Assembly (NCBI GenBank): GCA_021157665.1
Contig: JAGGWE010000171.1
Location: 1 to 47,075, forward strand
DNA length: 47,075 bases
From: Sulfurimonas sp.
GTDB taxonomy: Bacteria > Campylobacterota > Campylobacteria > Campylobacterales > Sulfurimonadaceae
Direction: 5' to 3'
A model generated the notes under the pieces. The model searched no databases, was not told the DNA's origin, and saw nothing but the letters and a program-made list of their open reading frames with translations. Positions 16,597-26,244 of this stretch are shown here, in pieces (position 1 is the stretch's first letter; each line of letters opens with the position of its first letter). Position numbers and translations under genes: made by a program.

Positions 16597-17991
16597 TTAT
16601 TTGCAATTAGCAAAATATCTCTCTACTCCATCTGCTAATCCACGAGCTAATTTTTTTTGATACTTAGAACTAACTAATCGTTTAGCTTCTTTTGGATGTG
16701 AGATAAATCCAACTTCAACTAAAACAGAAGGCATTTGAGCACCAACTAATACCCAAAATGGACCTTCTCTAACTCCACCATCATGAATATTTTTATAAGA
16801 TTTTTTAAGTGAACCTAACATCCCTCTTTGTAAATCAATTGCTAATTTATTTGAAGCTACAATATTATGAGAATTTACTGTATTTAAAAAACTTTGTTTT
16901 CCATAAAAATTCATATCACTTAAATCTGCTGAGTTCTCTTTTGCCGCAACTTTTTTAGCTTTACTTGAACGAGACTTAGATAAAAAATAACACTCTATTC
17001 CATTAACTTTTTTAGCATGTTTCTTTGGAACTGCATTCGCATGAATAGATATAAAGATATCTGCATCTTTTTTATTTGCATATTTTGTTCTATTACTAAG
17101 TTTTACAAATTTATCTCTATCTCTCGTCATATAAACCTTATATCCACGAGATTTTAATATATATTTTAACTCTTTAGCAATATCCATAACAACAATTTTT
17201 TCTCTATATCTACGATAACCTACTGCACCAGGATCTTTTCCACCATGACCAGCATCTATAACTATAACTTTATTTCTATCTAGTCTAAATGGAGTGACCC
17301 CTCTTTTTAAACTCTTGGCATGTGGGATTATTTTATTTGAGTCATTAATACTTATGCTTAATTGTTCTAAATCTTTTTTAAATCTTATTTTTAACTTTTT
17401 ATTATTTTCAATAACAAGTCTTAATGTATTTGGTTTAAACTGTGCTAATTTAATTCGTTTAATACCTTTTTTTCTAAGAGCTTTGGATTTTGTAAGCATA
17501 GAAGCATGAATATCAAAAATATATCTATACTGCTGTTTTTTAGAATCATAAAGTGTAAAATAATTAACTTGCTTTGTTGATAAAGGTTTATCAAATTTTA
17601 AAACTAATCTATCACCTTTAAAGTTTATTGATTTTAATTTATGAGAAGATCTGAGTTTTATTTTTTTATTTTTTATTTTTAAAGTTTTATTTTTTGAAGT
17701 TTTAAATTTACTCTTTGGCTTTAGTTCCAATAACTCTTTTGAATACTGATAAGTATCAATACGAAGTTTATCTCCACTTTTAACTATACCCTCTAATGCA
17801 CTAATTTTCAATTTATTATCTTCAGCCATAATAGAGCGAAGATAAAGATTTTTATAGTCATTATATGCACGGAACTGATTACTTTTGTTGCTAGTTTTCA
17901 TAAAACCATCAGCTCGTTTTAAAATAGCACTATCACTTAAAGCATGTATAGATACTACAAGTATAAAAAAAAGTGAAAATAGGCGAAACAT
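16597..17991 (-). CDS. N-acetylmuramoyl-L-alanine amidase, Amidase_3 type
   Basis: Periplasmic zinc amidase of 464 residues that cleaves peptide stems from peptidoglycan at septation. The signal peptide is MFRLFSLFFILVVSIHALS. A Lys-rich middle region (about residues 95-220) resembles an AMIN domain. The catalytic domain has the zinc ligands in DAGHGGKDPGA, YREKIV, SIHANA and the catalytic Glu in LVEVGFISHPKEA. It corresponds to the Campylobacter amiA gene, which lies in the same position downstream of tyrS. One GGCATGTGG copy encodes Pro-His-Ala-Lys at about residues 221-224. Confidence 0.94.
   Translation of the reverse strand: MFRLFSLFFILVVSIHALSDSAILKRADGFMKTSNKSNQFRAYNDYKNLYLRSIMAEDNKLKISALEGIVKSGDKLRIDTYQYSKELLELKPKSKFKTSKNKTLKIKNKKIKLRSSHKLKSINFKGDRLVLKFDKPLSTKQVNYFTLYDSKKQQYRYIFDIHASMLTKSKALRKKGIKRIKLAQFKPNTLRLVIENNKKLKIRFKKDLEQLSISINDSNKIIPHAKSLKRGVTPFRLDRNKVIVIDAGHGGKDPGAVGYRRYREKIVVMDIAKELKYILKSRGYKVYMTRDRDKFVKLSNRTKYANKKDADIFISIHANAVPKKHAKKVNGIECYFLSKSRSSKAKKVAAKENSADLSDMNFYGKQSFLNTVNSHNIVASNKLAIDLQRGMLGSLKKSYKNIHDGGVREGPFWVLVGAQMPSVLVEVGFISHPKEAKRLVSSKYQKKLARGLADGVERYFANCK
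17317..17325 (+). repeat. GGCATGTGG motif copy 3, in the amidase gene
   Basis: Exact 9-mer extended to TTGGCATGTGGG. In the gene's own frame it encodes Pro-His-Ala-Lys in the linker just before the catalytic domain. Confidence 0.85.
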
Positions 17992-17998
17992 TAACTAA

Positions 17999-19090
17999 CT
18001 ATTCACCTTCAATTAGTTTAGTCATTAACTCTTTTACAGAGATAATTTTATCTAATTTATATCCATTTGTCCCAGAGAAAAATAAACCTGTTTCAAGATT
18101 ACCTTCATAAGCATCACTAAGTCTATCTGCTATACAAAAACCAACCTCTTTTGCTTCAACACCACGATTACATGGAGACACACAGTTTGAGATACATTTA
18201 ATAGCTGGACCCTCTCTTTTTTCAACCAGATGAGTAAGGTTAGTAACTACACCTTGTGCTGGATAACCAACTGGTGAACCCATTAATTTTATATCATCTT
18301 TTTTAGCATTAATAAGAACTTGTTTAAAATTATCATGTGCATCACACTCATGTGTACCAATAAAACGAGTACCCATTTGAACAGCAGATGCTCCAAGAGA
18401 TAACATCAATTCTATATCATTTTTATCCCAAACACCACCAGCAGCAATTACTGGAATATTCCCCCACTTAGCAGCTTCTTCAACTACAGGAGCAACAATA
18501 TTCTCTAACTGATTTTCAGGTAACTTACACTGCTCATAGGTAAAACCTTGGTGTCCACCACTTTTTGGACCCTCCACAACTACAGCATCAGGAAGTCTGT
18601 CATATCTTTTTTGCCATCTTTTACAAATAATTTTAAGTGCTTTTGGAGATGATACAATAGGAACAAGTGCAACATCTGGATAGCCTTCTGTAAACTCAGG
18701 CATATTTGTTGGAAGTCCAGCACCGGTTATAATTATATCTATACCTAATTCACAAGCATTTCTAACAACATCACTATAGCCATTTATGGCATAAAGAATA
18801 TTAGCTGCTAATGGTTTATTTCCAGAAATTTTTCTTGCATTTTTAATAATCGCTTCTAATCCATCTCTTGAATAAAAATTTTCTTCTGTTAATGGTCTTC
18901 CTGAAACTAATTTTCCTGCAAACTCTTTATTTTGGTAATATCCAGTACCAACAGTACTAACAACACCTAAACCACCCTCTTTGGAAACATTTCCAGCAAG
19001 ACCATCCCAGCTAATACCAACACCCATACCACCTTGAACAATAGGCTTCTCAATAGTATATTTACCTATTTTAAAAGACTTAAAACTCAT
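17999..19090 (-). CDS. Nitronate monooxygenase / FabK-like FMN protein
   Basis: TIM-barrel flavoprotein of 363 residues from the 2-nitropropane dioxygenase family. It has the N-terminal PIVQGGMGVGISWDGLAGNV, the FMN-phosphate loop region VPVIAAGGVWDKNDI and LSLGASAVQMGTRFIGT. Four cysteines near the C-terminus (CISNCVSPCNRG plus VGFC) suggest a metal or Fe-S site found in one subgroup. The family includes nitronate oxidases and enoyl-ACP reductases. The position directly after tyrS is conserved in relatives, and the start directly follows the tyrS stop. The exact reaction is uncertain. Confidence 0.85.
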   Translation of the reverse strand: MSFKSFKIGKYTIEKPIVQGGMGVGISWDGLAGNVSKEGGLGVVSTVGTGYYQNKEFAGKLVSGRPLTEENFYSRDGLEAIIKNARKISGNKPLAANILYAINGYSDVVRNACELGIDIIITGAGLPTNMPEFTEGYPDVALVPIVSSPKALKIICKRWQKRYDRLPDAVVVEGPKSGGHQGFTYEQCKLPENQLENIVAPVVEEAAKWGNIPVIAAGGVWDKNDIELMLSLGASAVQMGTRFIGTHECDAHDNFKQVLINAKKDDIKLMGSPVGYPAQGVVTNLTHLVEKREGPAIKCISNCVSPCNRGVEAKEVGFCIADRLSDAYEGNLETGLFFSGTNGYKLDKIISVKELMTKLIEGE

Positions 19091-20290
19091 CTAATTAACC
19101 TTTAGTTTTGCAAATTTTCTTTTTCCAACTTGTAGTATATAATCACCACTTATAAGTTGAAGTTTTTCATCAAATATTTTCATCTGGTCTATTTTAACAG
19201 CACCTTGCTTAATATCTCTCCTAGCTTGTGAAGTTGATGGCTCAATGTTACAATCTACCAAAGCTTTTGCTATCCAAATCTCTCCATCACAAGAAAATTC
19301 AGCTATATCTGTTGGTATTTTATTTTTTGAATGAAGAGAGTCAAATGCTTCTTTTGCTGCGAAAGCAAGCTCATCTGAATGAAATCTAGCAGTTATCTCT
19401 AAAGCCAATCCCTCTTTAACCTTTTTAGGGTGAAGCGAGCCATCAAGAACTCCATTTTTTATAGTTGCTATCTCATCTAGAGGTTTTGAACTTAATAGTA
19501 GATAATATCTCCACATAAGGTCATCACTTATGCTTAACATTTTTCCAAACATATCATTTGGCTCATCTGAAACACCTACATAGTTTCCTAAAGATTTACT
19601 CATCTTTTGTACACCATCAAGACCCTCTAAAATAGGCATCATTAAAACAGCTTGTTGTTTTTTTATATCATAAGCTTTTTGAAGTTGTCTTCCCATTAAA
19701 AGATTAAACTTTTGATCAGTTCCACCTATCTCAACATCACTTTTTAAATGTACACTATCAAAACCTTGAAGAAGTGGATACATAAATTCACTTACAGCTA
19801 TTGGAGTTTGTGAAGCATATCTTTTAGAAAAATCATCTCTTTCTAACATTCTTGCAACTGTAAGATTTGATGCTAATTCAAGCATACCAATAGAACCAAG
19901 AGGAGTTAGCCAATCATTATTATAAACTATTTCTGTTTTATTTTTATCTAAAATTTTAAAAGCTTGTGTAGTATAAGAGGCTATATTGTTTTTAATATCC
20001 TCTTGTGATAAAACTTTTCTAGTTACATTTTTACCAGTTGGATCACCAATAGTTGCAGTAAAATCACCTATTAAAAATTGAACAATTCCACCATATTTTT
20101 GAAAAGTTGCAAGTTTATGCAATAATACAGTATGACCAAGATGTAAATCAGGAGCAGTTGGATCAAATCCAGCTTTTACAGTATAAGTTTTACCTTCGTC
20201 AAAATATGCTTTTAAAAGTTTTTTTATTCTTTCATCATCAATTATTTCAGCACTACCTCTATGTATCTCTTTTAAAGCTTCTTCTAACAT
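19091..20290 (-). CDS. tyrS: Tyrosyl-tRNA synthetase
   Basis: Class I aminoacyl-tRNA synthetase of 399 residues. The HIGH-type motif is HLGHTVLL near residue 50 and the KMSKS loop is KMSKSLGNY near residue 232. The tyrosine pocket is seen in PLLQGFDSVHLKSDVEIGGTDQKFN. A C-terminal S4 RNA-binding domain starts around DIKQGAVKIDQ. The length and motifs fit the TyrZ-like branch. Part of the pyrH-rpoZ-spoT-tyrS run. Confidence 0.97.
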   Translation of the reverse strand: MLEEALKEIHRGSAEIIDDERIKKLLKAYFDEGKTYTVKAGFDPTAPDLHLGHTVLLHKLATFQKYGGIVQFLIGDFTATIGDPTGKNVTRKVLSQEDIKNNIASYTTQAFKILDKNKTEIVYNNDWLTPLGSIGMLELASNLTVARMLERDDFSKRYASQTPIAVSEFMYPLLQGFDSVHLKSDVEIGGTDQKFNLLMGRQLQKAYDIKKQQAVLMMPILEGLDGVQKMSKSLGNYVGVSDEPNDMFGKMLSISDDLMWRYYLLLSSKPLDEIATIKNGVLDGSLHPKKVKEGLALEITARFHSDELAFAAKEAFDSLHSKNKIPTDIAEFSCDGEIWIAKALVDCNIEPSTSQARRDIKQGAVKIDQMKIFDEKLQLISGDYILQVGKRKFAKLKVN

Positions 20291-20308
20291 CTTTCTCTTC
20301 TTTTTATT

Positions 20309-22468
20309 TTAATTTTGTTTATACGCATCATCAGTTCTAATTAACTGTATTACTTTTATTTTATCAGCTATTCTAACACGAAGTGCGTTAATATCAGCTT
20401 CTTTTGATTCAAATCCAAGTTCACAATATTGGACATAATCATCATTATCTTTACCTAATTCTATAGATGTAATATCAATATTTAATTTCACAAGATATGT
20501 TAAAAAGTTTGCTAATGCCCCTTTTTCATTATGAAGTGATGCGATTAAACTATAGTGATATTTATTTTCTTTATTCCATCGTATAAAAACCATAGGCTCA
20601 TGATTTTCTAATTTTTTATAAGCATTTGCACACATTTTATGATGAACATGCACCTTACCTTTTTCCAAAAATGCCATTATCTCATCACCAGATTTTGGAT
20701 GACAACAGTAATCAAAGACAACTTCATTTACATTGGAAACACTAAATATCTCTAAACCTGAAATAATTTTAGATTTTAATTTAAATCTATGTTTTGAGAT
20801 AAAACCTGCAAATCTATTATTTTTAGCTATTTCTGTTGTATATTTACTAATAGCACCTCTATAATGCTCAATATCACATGGTATTTTTGAACGAGAATCA
20901 CAACCATTTTCATCAAACCATTCACTTACTCTTGCATAATTCAAGTTCATTGCAGTAGAAACAATTAAAATACTTGATTTTGCATTTATTTCTCTAATTA
21001 TTGCATTACAATTAGTTCTCATATTTGTTGTAGCTTTAGATGTTTTTACAGCATCTATCCAACTACATCTTGTTCTAACTTCATCTGCTGTATTTATTTT
21101 AACTATATCACCATTACTAAGTTCAGAAAGTAGTGATGATTTTGTTTTATTTAAAAGAGCTGACACAGCTTTATTTCCAACTTCTGTATGAACTGCATAT
21201 GCAAAATCAAGCACTAAAGCTCCACGAGGAAGAGTAAAAGCATCCCCTTTTGGAGAAAATACAGATATATCTTCAGAATAAAGGTCATTTTTAATTAACT
21301 CATAAAAATCTTCAACTGATTCATTTTGATATTGAAGATTATTTAACCAATCAAGTTTTATATTATTATTTCCACCACTTTTATATTTCCAATGAGCAGC
21401 AACTCCAAGTTCTGCAGTTTGATGCATTTCATAAGTTCTAATTTGAACTTCAATAATCGCAGTATTATAAAAAACTGTAGTATGAATAGTTTGATATCCA
21501 TTATCTTTTGCAACTGCAATATAATCTTTAAATCTTGAAGATAATGGCTGAAAATTAAGATGAATAAGACCTAAAATATTGTAACATTTAACTGCATCAG
21601 TAGTTAAAATCCTAATAGCTAAAAGATCAAGAACCTCATCAATACCAACACCTTTTCTCTGCATCTTCAAATAAATAGAATAGCGATGTTTTACACGACT
21701 TATTATCTCAAAATCATCCTCGCAAAAACCATTTTTAATAAGTAAGCTAGAGATAGAATCCCTAAACTCACTTAATTTCATCTCCATAGAGTGATAATTC
21801 GTATCAAGATAATTATCTATATGATGTTTTTCCTCTTTAAAAAGGTATGAAAAACTTAAATCTTCTAAAATATTTTTTAAAAAACTTATCCCTAAACGGT
21901 GTGCGATAGGTGCATAAACAACAAGTGTTTCTTCTGCAATACGAATCTGCTTATGCTCAGGTAAAGCATCAAGAGTTAGCATATTATGAAGTCTATCACA
22001 AAGTTTTACAACTAAAACTCTTACATCTTCTATACTAGCGAGTAACATTTTTCTAAATGTAAGTGCTGATGTTATTAATTTTTCATTTGATGTTGATGGA
22101 ACAAGTTCAGAATCTCTAATAGTATCAATTTTGGTAATGCCATCAACTAAATGAGCAACATCTTCCCCAAATTTATCAGAAATTTCTTTTATTGTTATAT
22201 CGGTATCTTCAACTACATCATGGAGTAAAGCTGCTATAGCCATAGACTCATCATTTGTTATAGAAGAAACTATACTTGCTACTAAGATTGGGTGTATTAT
22301 GTAAGGTTCACCACTTTTTCTGACTTGCTTTTGATGAGCTTTTTTGGAGTATTCTAATGCTTCTTTTAAAGAATCACTAGCTTCCATGTGGGAGAAAAGG
22401 TATGCTGATGCCGAGTCAACATCATGTAGATGCTTAACCTTTTCTATATCTAATTGACTCAGATTCAA
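20309..22468 (-). CDS. spoT: Bifunctional (p)ppGpp synthetase/hydrolase
   Basis: RSH protein of 719 residues, the only one in the window. The HD hydrolase domain contains AALLHDVVEDTD near residues 80-91. The synthetase domain contains RVKHRYSIYLKMQRKG and DNGYQTIHTTVF. A TGS domain follows (SVFSPKGDAFTLPRGA) and an ACT domain ends the protein (SLIASLHNEKGALANFLTYL). Both catalytic domains look intact, which fits the single bifunctional enzyme of Campylobacterota. It follows rpoZ by 1 bp. Confidence 0.96.
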   Translation of the reverse strand: MNLSQLDIEKVKHLHDVDSASAYLFSHMEASDSLKEALEYSKKAHQKQVRKSGEPYIIHPILVASIVSSITNDESMAIAALLHDVVEDTDITIKEISDKFGEDVAHLVDGITKIDTIRDSELVPSTSNEKLITSALTFRKMLLASIEDVRVLVVKLCDRLHNMLTLDALPEHKQIRIAEETLVVYAPIAHRLGISFLKNILEDLSFSYLFKEEKHHIDNYLDTNYHSMEMKLSEFRDSISSLLIKNGFCEDDFEIISRVKHRYSIYLKMQRKGVGIDEVLDLLAIRILTTDAVKCYNILGLIHLNFQPLSSRFKDYIAVAKDNGYQTIHTTVFYNTAIIEVQIRTYEMHQTAELGVAAHWKYKSGGNNNIKLDWLNNLQYQNESVEDFYELIKNDLYSEDISVFSPKGDAFTLPRGALVLDFAYAVHTEVGNKAVSALLNKTKSSLLSELSNGDIVKINTADEVRTRCSWIDAVKTSKATTNMRTNCNAIIREINAKSSILIVSTAMNLNYARVSEWFDENGCDSRSKIPCDIEHYRGAISKYTTEIAKNNRFAGFISKHRFKLKSKIISGLEIFSVSNVNEVVFDYCCHPKSGDEIMAFLEKGKVHVHHKMCANAYKKLENHEPMVFIRWNKENKYHYSLIASLHNEKGALANFLTYLVKLNIDITSIELGKDNDDYVQYCELGFESKEADINALRVRIADKIKVIQLIRTDDAYKQN

Positions 22469-22469
22469 A

Positions 22470-22694
22470 TTACTTTTTCTCTATATCTACAAAGCCTTTA
22501 ACTCTTACAAGTCCTTCAGCTAATTCCATTAATGCTAAATCTGCTGCTTTAACACTTTTAGGATCTATATTCAACTTACTTGGGCTTCCATTTAAAAGTT
22601 CGTCAGTTCTTTTTGCCACAGCTATTGCTAGCTGATAGTTATCCATATTTGGATTTTCTGTTAAAATTTTTGCTGTCAATTCTTCTATTTTCAT
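22470..22694 (-). CDS. rpoZ: RNA polymerase omega subunit
   Basis: Small protein of 74 residues with the omega core: MDNYQLAIAVAKRTDELLNG and the helix ALMELAEGLVRV. Omega assists RNA polymerase assembly and forms part of the ppGpp-binding site in many bacteria, which gives functional sense to its position next to spoT. Confidence 0.93.
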   Translation of the reverse strand: MKIEELTAKILTENPNMDNYQLAIAVAKRTDELLNGSPSKLNIDPKSVKAADLALMELAEGLVRVKGFVDIEKK

Positions 22695-22717
22695 TTATAT
22701 ATTTTCCTTTAATTTTA

Positions 22718-23428
22718 CTATTTTACTATTGAACAATTGTCCATATTACCATTTAAAATATCTAAAATATTACCTTGTTTAGACATATCACATACTATAA
22801 TTGGTAATTTATTATCTTTTGCTAAAGCGATAGATGTATCATCCATAACTTTAATATTATCACTAAGAGCTTCTTCATAAGTAAGTTCAGATAATTTTAC
22901 TGCATCAGAAAATTTTACTGGATCTTTATCATAAACACCATCAACTTTAGTCGCTTTGATAATAACTTCTGCACCAATCTCAACTGCTCTAAGAGTTGCT
23001 GCAGTATCAGTTGTAAAATATGGATTTCCTGTTCCTGCTGCAAAAATTACAACACGACCTTTTTCAAGATGACGAACTGCTTTACGATTGATATATGGTT
23101 CAGCAATCTGCTCCATTTTTATAGCTGTTTGCATACGAACTTCAAGTCCAGCATGTTCACAAGCCTCTTGCATAGCTACACCATTAATTACAGTAGCTAA
23201 CATCCCCATATAATCACCAGATGTTCTTTTTATAATCCCATCTTGTGCAGCAGTAACACCACGAATAATATTTCCACCACCAATAACGATACCAACTTCA
23301 ATGCCAGCATTTACAAGTGACTTTATCTCTTGAGAGATATACTTTAAAATCTGTGTGTCAATCCCATGACCTGCTTCACCTGCTAAAGCTTCACCTGAAA
23401 ACTTAACTAATACTCGTTTGTTAGTCAT
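22718..23428 (-). CDS. pyrH: Uridylate kinase
   Basis: UMP kinase of 236 residues, amino-acid kinase fold. Diagnostic stretches are VLVKFSGEALAG, GIVIGGGNIIRG, RTSGDYMGMLATVINGVA and VIFAAGTGNPYFTTDTAATL, with KATKVDGVYDKDP near the ATP site. First gene of the pyrH-rpoZ-spoT-tyrS run. Confidence 0.97.
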   Translation of the reverse strand: MTNKRVLVKFSGEALAGEAGHGIDTQILKYISQEIKSLVNAGIEVGIVIGGGNIIRGVTAAQDGIIKRTSGDYMGMLATVINGVAMQEACEHAGLEVRMQTAIKMEQIAEPYINRKAVRHLEKGRVVIFAAGTGNPYFTTDTAATLRAVEIGAEVIIKATKVDGVYDKDPVKFSDAVKLSELTYEEALSDNIKVMDDTSIALAKDNKLPIIVCDMSKQGNILDILNGNMDNCSIVK

Positions 23429-23483
23429 AGATACACCTTTTTATAAAATCCGTGAATTATACTCAATAGTGTCTTTAAACTTG

Positions 23484-24779
23484 CTAAAGTTCAATCATAT
23501 CTTGTATTTTTAACTTTATCTCTTTTGCTACTAAATCTATATGTAAAAGTAGATTATAATACTCACCCTTATATGAGAGTGGTACTTTTGTTTGCTCTTG
23601 CACTTCAGACTTAAGTAAAAGCAAATCAGCTACACTTTTTTCCAACTCTTGTTTGCTTAACTCACTCGTCTTTTCAAGTACATCTAATCTTTTATACCAT
23701 TTGTAAATCTTTGACCTAATACTCCATGCATAAAGTGGTAATATACCTTTAAACAATGGAAATAATAAAGTTAGTAAGGGTATTAGTAAAATTTTTAACC
23801 TATCAATCTGTGACGCAATCCAAAATGGAAAAATAGACTCAAGCCAACTATCTCCATTTGTTAAATAGTTTTTAGCTTCTTTATTTATAGATGTATCTAA
23901 GTTACTCAAAGATGGAAACTGATTCTCATCTTCAAAAATAGATTCTTTAGAGTGAACAATTTTAATTTGTTTTACAAAAATTCTAATCAGTTCATCATTT
24001 AAACCCTTATTACAAACTAAATTTGCAGTTGTTGAGAGTAAATTTTTATTTTCAGATGGTAAATTTTTATATAAATCTATAGTTCCCTCATAAAGAGTTA
24101 GTGAAGATAAAAACTTATACTTTTGATTATAAGCTTTTACTCTTTTTAGATTAAGTAACTCTATGCTTGGGTCACTAAGCAATTCAGCAACTTCATCTGA
24201 GTTTGGTGAACTAACCAAAAACATTGCATCTATTTCACCACTTAAAAGTTTGTTTTTTGATTCTTCTGCTGTAAATGACACTAAAGTAGTATTATCAGTT
24301 GTTATACCGTTATCAACTAGCATCCCGATTGCTAGATACTGAGTTCCACTACCATCTCCACCAATAGATACTTTTTTATTTATAAGTTCAACTATATAAT
24401 CTATCGTGTAACCACTATTTTTATAAAAAACCCATAATGGCTCATAATATATACTTGCTAATGATTCTATATCTTGATTATCACTAGAATCTATTATACC
24501 CGCTTGAACAAAGGCGATATCTGCTTTAGAAGAATTTAGCAAATCTAAATTTTCTATAGAACCAGAAGTATTTATAATATTTAACTTTACATTTTGTTTT
24601 GCCAAAAGTTTTTGATACTTTAAGGCTGCCTTATAATAATTCCCAGTAGTAGAACCAGTAGCAATAGTCAACTCTTTTTTAGGAGTATCTTCTATAAAAC
24701 TAGATGCAAAATAAAATATAAATACAAATGAAAAGAAAATCGGTAATATAAGCTTATAAATCATTTGTGAAATTGACAT
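23484..24779 (-). CDS. TAXI-family TRAP transporter solute-binding protein, membrane anchored
   Basis: Protein of 431 residues with an N-terminal hydrophobic segment (about residues 9-28), followed by the TAXI-family start ELTIATGSTTGNYYKAA. Further family stretches are LNIINTSGSIENLDLL, ADIAFVQAG and VSIGGDGSGTQYLAIGML. A second hydrophobic region, about residues 327-350, and a charged tail predict cytoplasmic anchoring at the C-terminal end, unlike ordinary free TAXI proteins. No TRAP membrane subunit is nearby. It starts 18 bp after the nasA remnant, so it may have belonged to that operon. The ligand is unknown. Confidence 0.82.
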   Translation of the reverse strand: MSISQMIYKLILPIFFSFVFIFYFASSFIEDTPKKELTIATGSTTGNYYKAALKYQKLLAKQNVKLNIINTSGSIENLDLLNSSKADIAFVQAGIIDSSDNQDIESLASIYYEPLWVFYKNSGYTIDYIVELINKKVSIGGDGSGTQYLAIGMLVDNGITTDNTTLVSFTAEESKNKLLSGEIDAMFLVSSPNSDEVAELLSDPSIELLNLKRVKAYNQKYKFLSSLTLYEGTIDLYKNLPSENKNLLSTTANLVCNKGLNDELIRIFVKQIKIVHSKESIFEDENQFPSLSNLDTSINKEAKNYLTNGDSWLESIFPFWIASQIDRLKILLIPLLTLLFPLFKGILPLYAWSIRSKIYKWYKRLDVLEKTSELSKQELEKSVADLLLLKSEVQEQTKVPLSYKGEYYNLLLHIDLVAKEIKLKIQDMIEL

Positions 24780-24796
24780 AATTAAATATCCTTTTT

Positions 24797-26230
24797 TTAA
24801 CTGATTATAATTATATCTTTTTTTGTAAGCTTTTTAATTTTTACTGCACTGTGGTTATAATCAGGTTCTAACGAATCTTTATCTAAAAGATTATTTGTCA
24901 AATAGTTCACTTCTCTATTTGAGATAGGAATAAAAATATTTTTTCTATTTATATTGTCAGTTATAAAAGCTTTACTTTTTATAGCCCCTCTTCTAGATGT
25001 TACTAAAACCTCTTCACCTGAATTTATACCTAATTCATCTGCATCTTGAGTATTTATCTCTACAAAATTAAGCTCTTTAAATTTTAAAAGAGTTTTCGGA
25101 AGCTGTGATTTTGTGCCACTGTGCCACTGATCTCTTGTTCGCCCTGTCAAAAGTATAAAAGGGTATTCTAAATTTGTTTTTTCACTTAAAAATTCATTCT
25201 CTACAAAAAATAGATTTGTTTTTTTATCTTTAGTCAAAAACTCTTTTATATTCTTACCCCAAACAAAAGCCTTAAAAGACAACTCATCATAATCGGCATC
25301 ACATATATCCATATAATCATTGAGTTTTGTCATCTCTTGATACTCTTGAAATATCTCTTTTAGATGCTTGTAGTTAAACTCTTTTTCATAAGCATTTATC
25401 TCAACAACTAATGGAATTTTTTCTATTAGCCTCTCAATGAACTGCTAACATCGTTGAAAGTCCACCAACTTCTCGACCACCCATAGCGTTTGGTTGCCCA
25501 GTTAAACTCAGGGGTCCATTTCCCTCTTTAAATATTTTTCCTGTTAAAAGATGAGTATTTATAAGTGCTAAATTTTTATTTACACCTTGAACTGATTGGT
25601 TAAGTCCCATCGTCCATGCAGTTATGATATTTTCACTCCCTGTATAAAGTTTGAAAAACTCTTCAAACAGCTCTAAAGACAAAACTGTTCTTTTTAACAT
25701 CTCTGAAGTAGAACTATTTTTTAGATATTCAAATCCATTAAGATGCTCTAAAACAAACCTTTCATCATATAATTTTTCATTGATTATTCTTTTAGATATA
25801 AGGTTAAAAAAATCAATATCACTTCCAACTATAAGTGGCAAATACAAATCAGCACTTTTTGCTGTCTCTGTATATCTTGGGTCTATAACTACAACTTTTA
25901 ATCCAGATTTTTTAGATTTTTTTATTTGCACTATAGTAATACCAATCCCCACTAAGAATCAAAAAAGCAAATTAAAAATAAGTCATCATCTACTTCGTTA
26001 AAGCTAATAACTTATTTTTAACCCAAAGGGCGACTATATTGATTCTTAGTGGGGATTGGTATAATCTTCTGTTAAAAGTTGACCAGAGAGGTAAAAACCT
26101 ATTTTTTCTTTAGAACTGTTTTTTATTTTTGTAACTATCATATAGAGCAAAGCTTACCTTTTAAAGAGTTATTTTTATACTCTAGTTCACAACCAACTCC
26201 ACAGGTAGAAGACACCCATGGATTAGATTT
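24797..26230 (-). pseudogene. nasA: Assimilatory nitrate reductase catalytic subunit, decayed
   Basis: Remnant of a molybdopterin oxidoreductase of the NasA/NapA family in several frames. The N-terminal Fe-S region survives at about 26140-26224 as WVSSTCGVGCELEY and GKLCS, but with residues missing. GFYLSGQLLTED is at 26064-26099. The element at 25939-26062 interrupts the gene. Then VVVIDPRYTETAKSADLYLP and NGPLSLTGQPNAMGGREVGG lie at 25434-25940, ending in a frameshift stop. The C-terminal molybdopterin-binding domain, with MTKLNDYMD, ILLTGRTRDQWHSGT and PISNREVNYLTNN, lies at 24797-25440. Deletions, frameshifts and an insertion together make function very unlikely. The boundary at 26230 is approximate. 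Confidence 0.85.
25939..26062. mobile_element. 124-bp MITE-like element with 23-bp perfect terminal inverted repeats
   Basis: The ends at 25939-25961 and 26040-26062 are exact inverted complements of 23 bp, containing the core CCAATCCCCACTAAGAATC. Inside, AAAATAAGT (from about 25974) and ACTTATTTT (around 26010) form a second inverted pair. TA flanks CC...GG at both ends, as expected for Tc1/mariner- or IS630-type insertion. There is no open frame, so movement would need a transposase elsewhere. It splits the nasA remnant. Confidence 0.8.
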
Positions 26231-26244
26231 ATTTTTATTAAATT

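Noticed and set aside
25434..25952. An independent short gene starting with GTG at 25952.
   Set aside because: Its first codons lie in the MITE-like end, and the rest is an internal piece of NasA, so it is a fragment of a broken gene.
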